Below, one piece after another: positions 1-6,593 of a DNA stretch of 21,163 nucleotides. This DNA is from Competibacteraceae bacterium UBA6584 (lineage in GTDB: Bacteria > Pseudomonadota > Gammaproteobacteria > Competibacterales > Competibacteraceae): assembly GCA_002433805.1 (NCBI GenBank), contig DJIW01000142.1, forward strand, positions 1 through 21,163. Direction: 5' to 3'. A model generated the notes under the pieces. The model had not been told where the DNA came from. It saw nothing but the letters and a program-made list of their open reading frames with translations, and did no database searches. Positions within the stretch are counted from its first letter, which is position 1. The number at the start of each line of letters is the position of its first letter. The position numbers were made by a program, and so were the translations under genes.

Positions 1-1
1 G

Positions 2-70
2 CGCATCATCGACAAGCGCGGGATCGATGCCGTGCTTGTGGATCTGCGCGCTCAAGGCGTCAAGGTGTAA
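2..70 (+). CDS. rpmB: 50S ribosomal protein L28, C-terminal fragment
   Basis: Only the last 22 codons and a TAA stop are inside the window; the start lies to the left. The readable tail, RIIDKRGIDAVLVDLRAQG then VKV, matches the conserved C-terminus of bacterial L28 (E. coli has a closely similar RVIDKKGID... ending). L28 is a protein of the large ribosomal subunit. rpmG follows after 14 bases, the usual rpmB-rpmG operon arrangement in gammaproteobacteria, which supports the call despite the short fragment. Confidence 0.9.
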   Translation, partial: RIIDKRGIDAVLVDLRAQGVKV

Positions 71-84
71 TCAGGAGTACGATC

Positions 85-240
85 ATGCGTGATAAGATCA
101 AGATGGTTTCCACCGCCGGAACGGGGCATTTTTACACCACGACCAAAAACAAGCGCACCACGCCGGAAAAGCTCGAAATGAAGAAATTCGATCCGGTGGT
201 CCGCAAGCATGTTCCTTACAAGGAAGCCAAGATCAAATAA
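85..240 (+). CDS. rpmG: 50S ribosomal protein L33
   Basis: A 51-residue basic protein beginning MRDKIKMVSTAGTGHFYTTT and ending in a Lys-rich tail. Length and sequence are typical of L33 of the large ribosomal subunit. The ATG at 85 has an AGGAG ribosome binding site at 73-77, seven bases upstream. The protein contains no cysteine, so it is the zinc-free (C-minus) form of L33, common in proteobacteria. It follows rpmB by 14 bases and is closed by a strong terminator at 268-300, so rpmB-rpmG is a self-contained transcription unit at this end. Confidence 0.97.
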   Translation: MRDKIKMVSTAGTGHFYTTTKNKRTTPEKLEMKKFDPVVRKHVPYKEAKIK

Positions 241-267
241 TGCTTTTGGCGAGCACCGCTGAAACCG

Positions 268-300
268 AATCAAAAACCCGCCATGAGCGGGTTTTTGATT
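268..300. terminator. Bidirectional Rho-independent terminator after rpmG
   Basis: A perfect 14-bp inverted repeat (268-281 and 287-300) with a five-base loop. The GC core CCCGC/GCGGG is flanked by an A-tract on the left and a T-tract on the right, so it can end transcription from either side. It ends the rpmB-rpmG operon on the plus strand and lies 8 bases beyond the desaturase stop codon on the minus strand, so it probably serves both convergent genes. Confidence 0.92.
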
Positions 301-307
301 GTGGAGC

Positions 308-1492
308 TTAGGCCGGATGGGTGGAGTAGCCGCGCAACGCCCGCGCGAATTCCCGCAGCGATTGAATGCCGCTCGATTCGGCGCGAGCGCACCATTCTTG
401 TAGCGTCGCCAGCAATTTTTCGTGGCTGAAGGTCGTGCGGCTCCAGACGCTTTGCAAGGCGAGCCGAAACTCATAGACCGTTTGCAACGGCTGGCTCATG
501 GCCAAGGCATGCTTCAACCGGTCGCGTTCGCGTTCGTTCAAGCGATCGGCTTCGCGAATCAACAAGCGCCGGGTTCGCTTCAACACGCGCCGCCGTGGAT
601 TGTCCGCTTTATGCAATTCCTCCCGCAGCACCGGCGCGATGACATCGCGCCCAAAATCGGCCATGACGTACAAACGGTGGAGCACGACCGCGCGCAGGGT
701 GTCCAGATCGATCATCTGCTTGTCCGGGCGTTGTTGCGGGGTCGGGGCGATTTTCTTCACGTGCGCCAACTTTAGATGGCCCAATAGCTGGATATAAAAC
801 CAGCCGATATCGAATTCCCACCATTTGTTGGAAAGTTTGGCGGAACTGGGGAAAGCGTGATGGTTGTTATGCAGCTCCTCGCCGCCGATCAAAATGCCCA
901 GCGGCGACAGGTTGGTCGAAGCGTCGCGCGGTTCGTAATTGCGATAACCCCAGTAATGGCCTAGTCCGTTGATAACGCCCGCGGCCCAGAAGGGAATCCA
1001 GATCAGTTGCACCGCCCAGACCGTCAAGCCGACGATGCCGAACAGCAGCAGGTCCACGCCTAACAGCACGGTGCAACCGAGTCGGTCATGGGGAGTGTAA
1101 ACATGCCGTTCCAACCAATCATCGGGCGTCCCATGCCCGTAGCGCGCCAAAGTTTCCCGGTCGAGGGCTTCCGAGCGGTAGAGCTCGACCCCTTGCCACA
1201 GCACCTTGCGAATGCCGAGCACTTGCGGGCTGTGCGGGTCGTCTGGCGTTTCACATTTGGCGTGATGCTTGCGGTGGATGGCGACCCACTGTTTGGTGAC
1301 CATGCCGGTGGTCAGCCACAGCCAAAATCGGAAGAAATGGCTGACGCAGGGATGGAGATCGAGCGCGCGGTGCGCCTGCGCGCGATGCAGGAAAATGGTG
1401 ACGGATAGGATCGTAACGTGGGTGAGGATCAGCGTGGTTAAAAGCAACTCTGGTAACGATAAAGCCAATAAACCATCAGCGAGAAAAGTCAA
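308..1492 (-). CDS. Fatty acid desaturase (acyl-CoA/acyl-lipid delta-9 type)
   Basis: A 394-residue integral membrane di-iron desaturase, expected to introduce a double bond into saturated acyl chains in the inner membrane. The three histidine boxes are visible: HRAQAH at 36-41, HRKHH at 73-77 and HNNHH at 208-212. Hydrophobic stretches lie near 8-35, 52-65 and 140-180. The order and spacing fit the OLE1/DesA-like superfamily. Residues from about 255 to 394 form a charged, probably helical extension beyond the catalytic domain. The start is a TTG: no in-frame ATG or GTG fits, the nearby ATG (1498-1500) hits a stop after three codons, and an AAAGGA ribosome binding site lies 7-8 bases upstream of the TTG. 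psiE lies 93 bases upstream on the same strand. Exact substrate and regiospecificity cannot be read from the sequence. Confidence 0.93.
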   Translation of the reverse strand: MTFLADGLLALSLPELLLTTLILTHVTILSVTIFLHRAQAHRALDLHPCVSHFFRFWLWLTTGMVTKQWVAIHRKHHAKCETPDDPHSPQVLGIRKVLWQGVELYRSEALDRETLARYGHGTPDDWLERHVYTPHDRLGCTVLLGVDLLLFGIVGLTVWAVQLIWIPFWAAGVINGLGHYWGYRNYEPRDASTNLSPLGILIGGEELHNNHHAFPSSAKLSNKWWEFDIGWFYIQLLGHLKLAHVKKIAPTPQQRPDKQMIDLDTLRAVVLHRLYVMADFGRDVIAPVLREELHKADNPRRRVLKRTRRLLIREADRLNERERDRLKHALAMSQPLQTVYEFRLALQSVWSRTTFSHEKLLATLQEWCARAESSGIQSLREFARALRGYSTHPA

Positions 1493-1527
1493 CGCGACAT
1501 CCTTTAAGCAGGCATGAAATTGTTACG

Positions 1528-1556
1528 ATTACACCGAGTCCTGATCGCTCCTTCAA
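1528..1556 (-). promoter_or_regulatory. Candidate sigma-70 promoter for the desaturase
   Basis: Read on the minus strand, TTGAAG (1556-1551) and TGTAAT (1533-1528) are separated by exactly 17 bases. They match 4/6 and 5/6 of the consensus -35 and -10 elements. A start near 1521 would give a leader of about 30 bases to the TTG start codon. It would let the desaturase be transcribed independently of psiE. This is inferred from pattern only. Confidence 0.4.
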
Positions 1557-1585
1557 TCATTCGACTCGCTACGATCCCTTTGATT

Positions 1586-2074
1586 CTAGGACTCGTTCAG
1601 ATTTTTCGCCACCAACCAGTAGCCGATGCTCAGCGCCAGAACCACCGCCGCGATCGCCCAGACATAATCTGATCCGATAGTCTTATAATCCAAGACGATC
1701 ACCTTGCGGGCGATAGCCATCAATGCCGTGGCAAGCACCATTTTGACGTGCACCACGTCATCTCGTAAATAAAGAACGATGTTTAATAATATTTCGATCG
1801 CGATCAGGGTTATCATGAACGCACTGAATAAGATCAAAATATCGTTTACGGTCAGCAAACCGACCGGCGGCTCCATGAGGCGCTGATAGAGAATCCAGGC
1901 CACATCGGCGACGCTCCAAACGATCACCAGCGTCATTAAAACCGCTAACGCCCGCACGCAAAGGCGAGTGATCACGAGCAAGCTGCTCACCAGCGGCTCT
2001 TGCCGGGGATCGATATGTAAACCCTCGGGCCGCTCGGAGCCGAGAGCTTGAGGTCGGTCTGACTGTGGTTCCAT
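1586..2074 (-). CDS. psiE: PsiE-family phosphate-starvation-inducible-like membrane protein
   Basis: A 162-residue membrane protein. After a polar N-terminus (1-30) it has hydrophobic segments near 35-63, 75-102, 108-123 and 136-155. The stretch around 94-130, with EILLNIVLYLRDD and ARKVIVLDY, resembles the conserved core of the PsiE family, named from the phosphate-starvation-inducible E. coli gene. The biochemical role of the family is not established. The gene is upstream of the desaturase on the same strand (93-base gap) and divergent from the ABC operon. I found no convincing Pho box upstream, so phosphate control should not be assumed here. Confidence 0.8.
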   Translation of the reverse strand: MEPQSDRPQALGSERPEGLHIDPRQEPLVSSLLVITRLCVRALAVLMTLVIVWSVADVAWILYQRLMEPPVGLLTVNDILILFSAFMITLIAIEILLNIVLYLRDDVVHVKMVLATALMAIARKVIVLDYKTIGSDYVWAIAAVVLALSIGYWLVAKNLNES

Positions 2075-2162
2075 GACGCGGTGAATCGAAAAAGGCGCAG
2101 CAAGTGAAGAAACTCGAAGCTATGCTACAGCGCGCCTGTTACCAATATCCATTGAAACTTTC

Positions 2163-3104
2163 ATGAGCGGCGACATCTTGGTGCGGGTGGAAGGATTGAC
2201 CCGACGTTATGGGGAGCAACGGGTCGTCGACGATCTCAACTTCACCCTCGCCAAGGGTCAGATTCTGGGATTTCTCGGTCCCAACGGCGCGGGTAAATCG
2301 ACCACGCTGCGGATGCTGGCGGGGGTGCTCGCCCCAGACGCCGGACGGATCGTCATCGACGGCCATGATTTGATCGACGATCCCCAGGCGGCCAAACAGG
2401 CGATCGGTTATCTGCCGGAGCAACCGCCGCTTTATCAAGAGCTGACCGTGGACGAGCAATTACAGTACAGCGCCCGCCTGCGCGGCCTCGGTCGCGCGGC
2501 CAGCCGCTCGGCGGCGGCGCGGGTTAAGGAACGTTGCGGGTTGACCGCCGTCGGCCGGCGCTTGAACGGCAGTCTGTCCAAGGGATACCAACAACGGGTC
2601 GGCATCGCGCAGGCGATTGTTCACGATCCGCCGGTGATTGTGCTGGATGAGCCGACTGTCGGTCTGGACCCGCTCCAGCTCCAGGATATTCGGACGCTGA
2701 TCGGGGAGTTGAAAGCCGGACACGGCGTCATCTTGTCGACCCACCTTTTAGCCGAGGTGCGGGCGACTTGCACTGACGTGCAAATCATCAAGGCCGGACG
2801 GTTGGTCTACGCGAGCCCGCTCGCCTCATTGCAACAACGCCAAGCGGCGTCGGGTTGTTTGCGGATCGGCTTGCAAGCGCCGCCGCCGCTCGCCGCGCTG
2901 CGCCAGCTACCGAGCGTGGAGCGGATCGAGGATTTGGGAGAAGGCCGGTTTCGGCTCTACCACGCGCCTGAAGTCGCCCTGCATCGGACCGTGCTCGAAC
3001 ACGCTCGCGCCGAGGCTTGGGACTTATGGGAACTCACGCCCGAACGCGCTGATTTGGAGCGCATCTTTGTCGAATTGACGCTGGCGGGGCGGGAGCTTGA
3101 ATGA
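2163..3104 (+). CDS. ABC transporter ATP-binding protein, GldA-like
   Basis: A 313-residue ATPase that would power an ABC-2 type exporter with the next gene. Visible motifs are Walker A GPNGAGKST (39-47), an ABC signature region SLSKGYQQR (137-145) in which the usual LSGGQ is LSKGY, Walker B VIVLDEP (158-164) with D-loop GLDP, and the switch histidine in STHLL (H194). About 100 residues after the nucleotide-binding domain form an accessory C-terminal region, as in GldA and related ABC-2 ATPases. The ATG at 2163 lacks a clear ribosome binding site, but family alignment favours it. The stop overlaps the start of the permease gene (ATGA). The substrate cannot be read from the sequence. Confidence 0.9.
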   Translation: MSGDILVRVEGLTRRYGEQRVVDDLNFTLAKGQILGFLGPNGAGKSTTLRMLAGVLAPDAGRIVIDGHDLIDDPQAAKQAIGYLPEQPPLYQELTVDEQLQYSARLRGLGRAASRSAAARVKERCGLTAVGRRLNGSLSKGYQQRVGIAQAIVHDPPVIVLDEPTVGLDPLQLQDIRTLIGELKAGHGVILSTHLLAEVRATCTDVQIIKAGRLVYASPLASLQQRQAASGCLRIGLQAPPPLAALRQLPSVERIEDLGEGRFRLYHAPEVALHRTVLEHARAEAWDLWELTPERADLERIFVELTLAGRELE

Positions 3105-3850
3105 TCCTGGTCATCGCGGGTCGTGAATTGCGCGGCTTGTGGTTATCGCCGCTCGCCTGGACCTCGCTGGCGGTCGTTCAAGCTTGGCTGGCCTGGATTT
3201 TTCTGATCTTGTTAGACGAGTTTCGCGGGTTGCAAGGCCGTTTGGTCGGGTTGGAGCACGCGCCTGGCGTCACCGATTTGATCGCCGCGCCGCTATTTCG
3301 AGTCGCCGCCTGGTGTCTGTTGATCCTGACGCCTTTTTTGACGATGCGTTTCAGCGAGGAACGCCGAAACCGAACGCTCGATTTGTTGTTGTCGTCTCCG
3401 GTGAGCGTAACGGCCATCGTATTAGGCCAGTATCTGGCAATCTTGGCGTTCCTGTTGGGCCTTGGCGCGTTAACCGCCTTGATGCCGCTGTCGCTGGCGA
3501 CCGGGACGACGCTGGATTTCGGCAAGTTGCTGGCGGGGGCCTTGGGCTTGAGTCTGCTGGCCGCCAGTTTTGCGGCGGCCGGTCTCTATTTTTCAACGCT
3601 GACCGCGCAACCGATCGTGGCGGCGGTCGCGACTCTGGGTTTGCTGTTGTTCTTGAGCGTCATCGATGCCGCCGATTTCGGCCAGAACGGCGCCGGCGGC
3701 CTGTTCCGTTATCTTTCGCTGTTTCGGCATTACGACGCCTTGTTGCTGGGTCTGTTCGATAGCGCCGATGTCGCTTATTACCTCTTGTTTAGCCTCCTGT
3801 TTCTGGGGTTGGCGATCCGGCGGTTGCACGACGGCCGACTGCGGGATTGA
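3101..3850 (+). CDS. ABC-2 type permease, GldF-like
   Basis: A 249-residue polytopic membrane protein with about six hydrophobic segments. It includes the conserved cytoplasmic motif LTMRFSEERRNRTLDLLLSS typical of ABC-2 permeases of the GldF/NosY type. It should form the membrane channel for the ATPase encoded immediately upstream; the two genes overlap by four bases, so translation is probably coupled. The next gene, GldG-like, starts three bases after its stop. In Bacteroidetes the same trio is linked to gliding. Outside that phylum the trio is widespread and its substrate is unknown, so no gliding role is implied. Confidence 0.9.
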   Translation: MILVIAGRELRGLWLSPLAWTSLAVVQAWLAWIFLILLDEFRGLQGRLVGLEHAPGVTDLIAAPLFRVAAWCLLILTPFLTMRFSEERRNRTLDLLLSSPVSVTAIVLGQYLAILAFLLGLGALTALMPLSLATGTTLDFGKLLAGALGLSLLAASFAAAGLYFSTLTAQPIVAAVATLGLLLFLSVIDAADFGQNGAGGLFRYLSLFRHYDALLLGLFDSADVAYYLLFSLLFLGLAIRRLHDGRLRD

Positions 3851-3853
3851 CCC

Positions 3854-5233
3854 ATGCGGATCGATGCCTCGGTCAGAAGGAAACTTTGGCTACAAAATCT
3901 ACTGTTTGGACTGTTGTTGGCTTCGATGATCGCGCTGTTGGCGTGGTTGAGCACCCGTTATGCTTTTCAATCCGATTGGACCTTTAGCGGGCGTAACACC
4001 TTATCCGAAGCCAGTCGGACGCTGCTGGCCGGTTTGACCGAGCCGGTGCGGATCACCGCCTACGCCCGCGACAATCCCACCCTGCGCGATGGCATCAGCC
4101 GGTTGATCGAGCGCTACCGGCGCGCCAAACCGGATTTGACGCTCGCCTTCGTCAATCCCGACGTGCTGCCGGATCGGGTGCGCGAACTCGGCGTTACCCT
4201 GGATGGCGAACTGTACGTCGCCTATCGCGGCCGCAGCGAAAAGGTCCAACAGCTCAGCGAACAGGCGCTCACCTTGGCCTTGCAGCGGGTGAGCCGCGCG
4301 CGGGAAACCACCGTGCTGTTTCTGGAAGGCCACGGTGAACGCCGGCCGCTGGGAGTCGCCAATTACGATTTGGGTACCTTCGGGCGAGAGTTAGAAAAAA
4401 TCGGTATTCGAGTGAAAGCGGTTGATGGGTCTAAAACGCCGTGGGCGCCGACCGCTTCCGCCCTGGTGATCGGGGGGCCGCAGCAGCCGCTGACGCCCGA
4501 AGAAGTGCGGATCGTGCTCGATTATGTTGAAAGCGGCGGGCATCTGCTGTGGTTATTGGAGCCGCGCGATCCGTCCAATTTGGAACCGCTAGCGAAAGCC
4601 CTGGGCATTACGGTGTTGCTGGGGACGGTGGTCGATCCGGATACCGCTCGGCTGGGCATCGCCAATCCCGCCTTCATTCCGGTGGTCGATTACGGCCCGC
4701 ATCCCATCACCGAGGCGCTGCGGATGCCCGCGCTGTTGCCGCAAGCCGCCGCCTTGAACGTGCAGTCCGCCGGCGGTTGGAGCCCGGTCGTGCTGCTGGA
4801 AAGCCAAGCCGGTGCTTGGAGCGAGCTCGGTTCCTTGGAAGGGTCGGTGCGGTTCGAGCCGGAACGCTCGGAGCAAGCAGGCCCGCTGACCTTGGCTATC
4901 GCCTTGACCCGACCCGCTCCCGCCGGCGCGCCCGTTTCGGAAAAGCCAAGCGCCCGAGGCCAGCAGCGGGTCGTGGTGATCGGCGACGGCGATTTTTTAT
5001 CGAACACCTATCTGGGCAACGGCGCTAACCTGCAACTGGGGATCAACAGCCTGAACTGGCTGACGCTGGAGGAGGATGCGCCGCTGAGCGTTCATCCCAA
5101 AACCGCGCCCGATCAGCGGTTGAATCTCTCGGAAGGGGCCTTGGCGGGGATTGCGGCGCTGTTTCTGATCGTCATTCCAGCAGGATTGCTAGCCGGCGGG
5201 TGGTTGATTTGGCTTTACCGGCGGCGGCGTTGA
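3854..5233 (+). CDS. GldG-like ABC transporter auxiliary protein
   Basis: A 459-residue protein anchored at both ends: an N-terminal membrane helix near 14-33 and a C-terminal helix near 428-454 followed by RRRR. The large domain between them would face the periplasm. It has the features of the GldG/ABC-transporter auxiliary family: an SRTLLAGLTEPVRITAY-type segment after the first helix, FLEGHGERRP near 155, and a late VVVIGDGDFLSN motif near 372. These resemble a glutamine-amidotransferase-like fold without an obvious catalytic set. It follows the permease by three bases and its 3' end is close to or overlaps the next gene, placing it in the same export complex by inference. Confidence 0.85.
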   Translation: MRIDASVRRKLWLQNLLFGLLLASMIALLAWLSTRYAFQSDWTFSGRNTLSEASRTLLAGLTEPVRITAYARDNPTLRDGISRLIERYRRAKPDLTLAFVNPDVLPDRVRELGVTLDGELYVAYRGRSEKVQQLSEQALTLALQRVSRARETTVLFLEGHGERRPLGVANYDLGTFGRELEKIGIRVKAVDGSKTPWAPTASALVIGGPQQPLTPEEVRIVLDYVESGGHLLWLLEPRDPSNLEPLAKALGITVLLGTVVDPDTARLGIANPAFIPVVDYGPHPITEALRMPALLPQAAALNVQSAGGWSPVVLLESQAGAWSELGSLEGSVRFEPERSEQAGPLTLAIALTRPAPAGAPVSEKPSARGQQRVVVIGDGDFLSNTYLGNGANLQLGINSLNWLTLEEDAPLSVHPKTAPDQRLNLSEGALAGIAALFLIVIPAGLLAGGWLIWLYRRRR

Positions 5234-5235
5234 CC

Positions 5236-5778
5236 GTGAACGCCTTGGCGCGCCGGCGATGGCTCAATCTCGGTTTGTCGATCGCGGTCGCCGGTTTGGC
5301 GACGCTGGCGCTGTTGGAGCCGGGTCGCGAGCGAGCTTCAGAGCCTCCGCCCTTGCTCGCGCTCGCGCCGGAGCGCATCGAAAGGATCGCGGTCGAACGC
5401 CCCGGCCAGGAAGCGCTGGCGTTCGAGCGGCGCGAGGGCCGGTGGTGGCTGACCACGCCGCTGCTCGGTCCCGCCAATCCCACTTTGCTCGAACCGCTGC
5501 TGCGGCTTAATGAAATGCGCTGTCCATTGCGTTACGCGGTCGCCGATTTGGAACTGAAAGCCTTGCGGCTTGACCCGCCCGCCTTGCGCTTGCGTTTGGG
5601 GGAGCAGGAAATTCGCTTTGGCTCGACCGCCCCGACCGACGGCCAGCGCTATCTGCAAATCGGCGAGAGCGTTTATCTGTGTCCGGATCGACTCTATCCG
5701 CTGCTCACCAGCTCGGCGGGCGGTTTTCTCGGCCCGTCGATTGAGACCTTATTTTCAGACCCAAAGAGCGCTGATTAA
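5236..5778 (+). CDS. Short DUF4340-like membrane-anchored protein
   Basis: A 180-residue protein from the GTG at 5236 (MNALARRRWLNLGL...), with one N-terminal membrane helix near 12-28 and a soluble part containing ERIERIAVER and EGRWWLTTP. This FERREGRWWLTTPLLGPAN pattern is characteristic of DUF4340 proteins found beside GldG-like genes. Family members are usually longer with repeated units, so this is a minimal version. The reading frame extends upstream to a GTG at 5200, which would overlap the GldG-like gene by 34 bases. I prefer 5236 because basic residues then directly precede the helix and the start is two bases past the GldG-like stop. Its TAA shares one base with the mutM ATG. Confidence 0.7.
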   Translation: MNALARRRWLNLGLSIAVAGLATLALLEPGRERASEPPPLLALAPERIERIAVERPGQEALAFERREGRWWLTTPLLGPANPTLLEPLLRLNEMRCPLRYAVADLELKALRLDPPALRLRLGEQEIRFGSTAPTDGQRYLQIGESVYLCPDRLYPLLTSSAGGFLGPSIETLFSDPKSAD

Positions 5779-6593
5779 TGCCGGAACTGCCCGAGGTGGA
5801 AACCGTGCGCCGCGGTATCGCGCCGCATTTGACCGGCCAGCAAATCGTCCGGGTGGTGGTGCGCCAGCCGCGATTGCGTTGGCCGGTGCCGGAGGAACTG
5901 GCCAGCGAGCTAACGGGCCAGACGGTTCGGCGGGTGGACCGGCGCGCTAAGTATTTATTGTTGCGAACGGATGCCGGCGTCGTGCTGCTGCATCTTGGCA
6001 TGTCGGGTCGGCTGCGCCTGCTGCCGGCCGAAACGCCGCTGGTCAAGCACGATCACGCGGATCTGGTGTTGGCCAGCGGCCAGTGCTTGCGGTTCAATGA
6101 CGCCCGCCGGTTCGGCGCGCTGTTGTGGGCGCGGGAGCCGCCGGAGCGGCATCCTTTGCTGCGGGCGCTCGGTCCGGAACCGTTCGACGAGGGTTTTTCC
6201 GGCGCTTATTTGCGACAACAGGCGCGAGGGCGCGGCGCGGCGGTCAAGACCTTGATCATGGACAACCGCGTGGTGGTGGGCGTCGGCAACATCTATGCGA
6301 ACGAATCCTTATTCGCGGCCGGCATCCATCCGTTGCGGCCCGCCGGCCAAGTCGCCGAAGCGGAATATGCTCGGCTGGCGACCGCGATTCGGGAGGTGTT
6401 GAGCGAAGCCATCCGCCAGGGCGGCACCACCTTGCGGGATTTCGTCGGCGGGCGGGGCGAGCCGGGTTATTTCCAGCAGCAGCTTCAAGTCTACGGCCGC
6501 CCGGCGCTGGCCTGCCCGCGTTGCGGCCAACCGATCCAGCGTTGCCGGATCGGCCAGCGGGCGAGCTATTTTTGTCCGCATTGTCAGATTTAA
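5778..6593 (+). CDS. mutM: Formamidopyrimidine-DNA glycosylase (Fpg/MutM)
   Basis: A 271-residue DNA repair enzyme that removes 8-oxoguanine and ring-opened purines and nicks the abasic site. It begins MPELPEVETVRRG, giving the catalytic N-terminal proline and Glu3 (position 2 after Met removal). K58 (K57 in mature numbering) is present in RRAKYLL. The helix-two-turn-helix region contains GVGNIYANE (168-176). The C-terminal zinc finger has C246, C249, C266 and C269 with the DNA-binding GQRASYFC segment. Length is normal. The ATG overlaps the stop of the DUF4340-like gene by one base, so it is probably translated from the ABC operon transcript. The 3' end overlaps the convergent gene by four bases. 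Confidence 0.98.
   Translation: MPELPEVETVRRGIAPHLTGQQIVRVVVRQPRLRWPVPEELASELTGQTVRRVDRRAKYLLLRTDAGVVLLHLGMSGRLRLLPAETPLVKHDHADLVLASGQCLRFNDARRFGALLWAREPPERHPLLRALGPEPFDEGFSGAYLRQQARGRGAAVKTLIMDNRVVVGVGNIYANESLFAAGIHPLRPAGQVAEAEYARLATAIREVLSEAIRQGGTTLRDFVGGRGEPGYFQQQLQVYGRPALACPRCGQPIQRCRIGQRASYFCPHCQI

Noticed and set aside
2075..2162. Search for a Pho box between psiE and the ABC operon
   Set aside because: No pair of CTGTCAT-like repeats with correct spacing is present on either strand.
5200..5235. Upstream GTG start for the DUF4340-like gene
   Set aside because: It would overlap the GldG-like gene by 34 bases and add residues not expected before the membrane helix. The later GTG fits better, but this is not certain.
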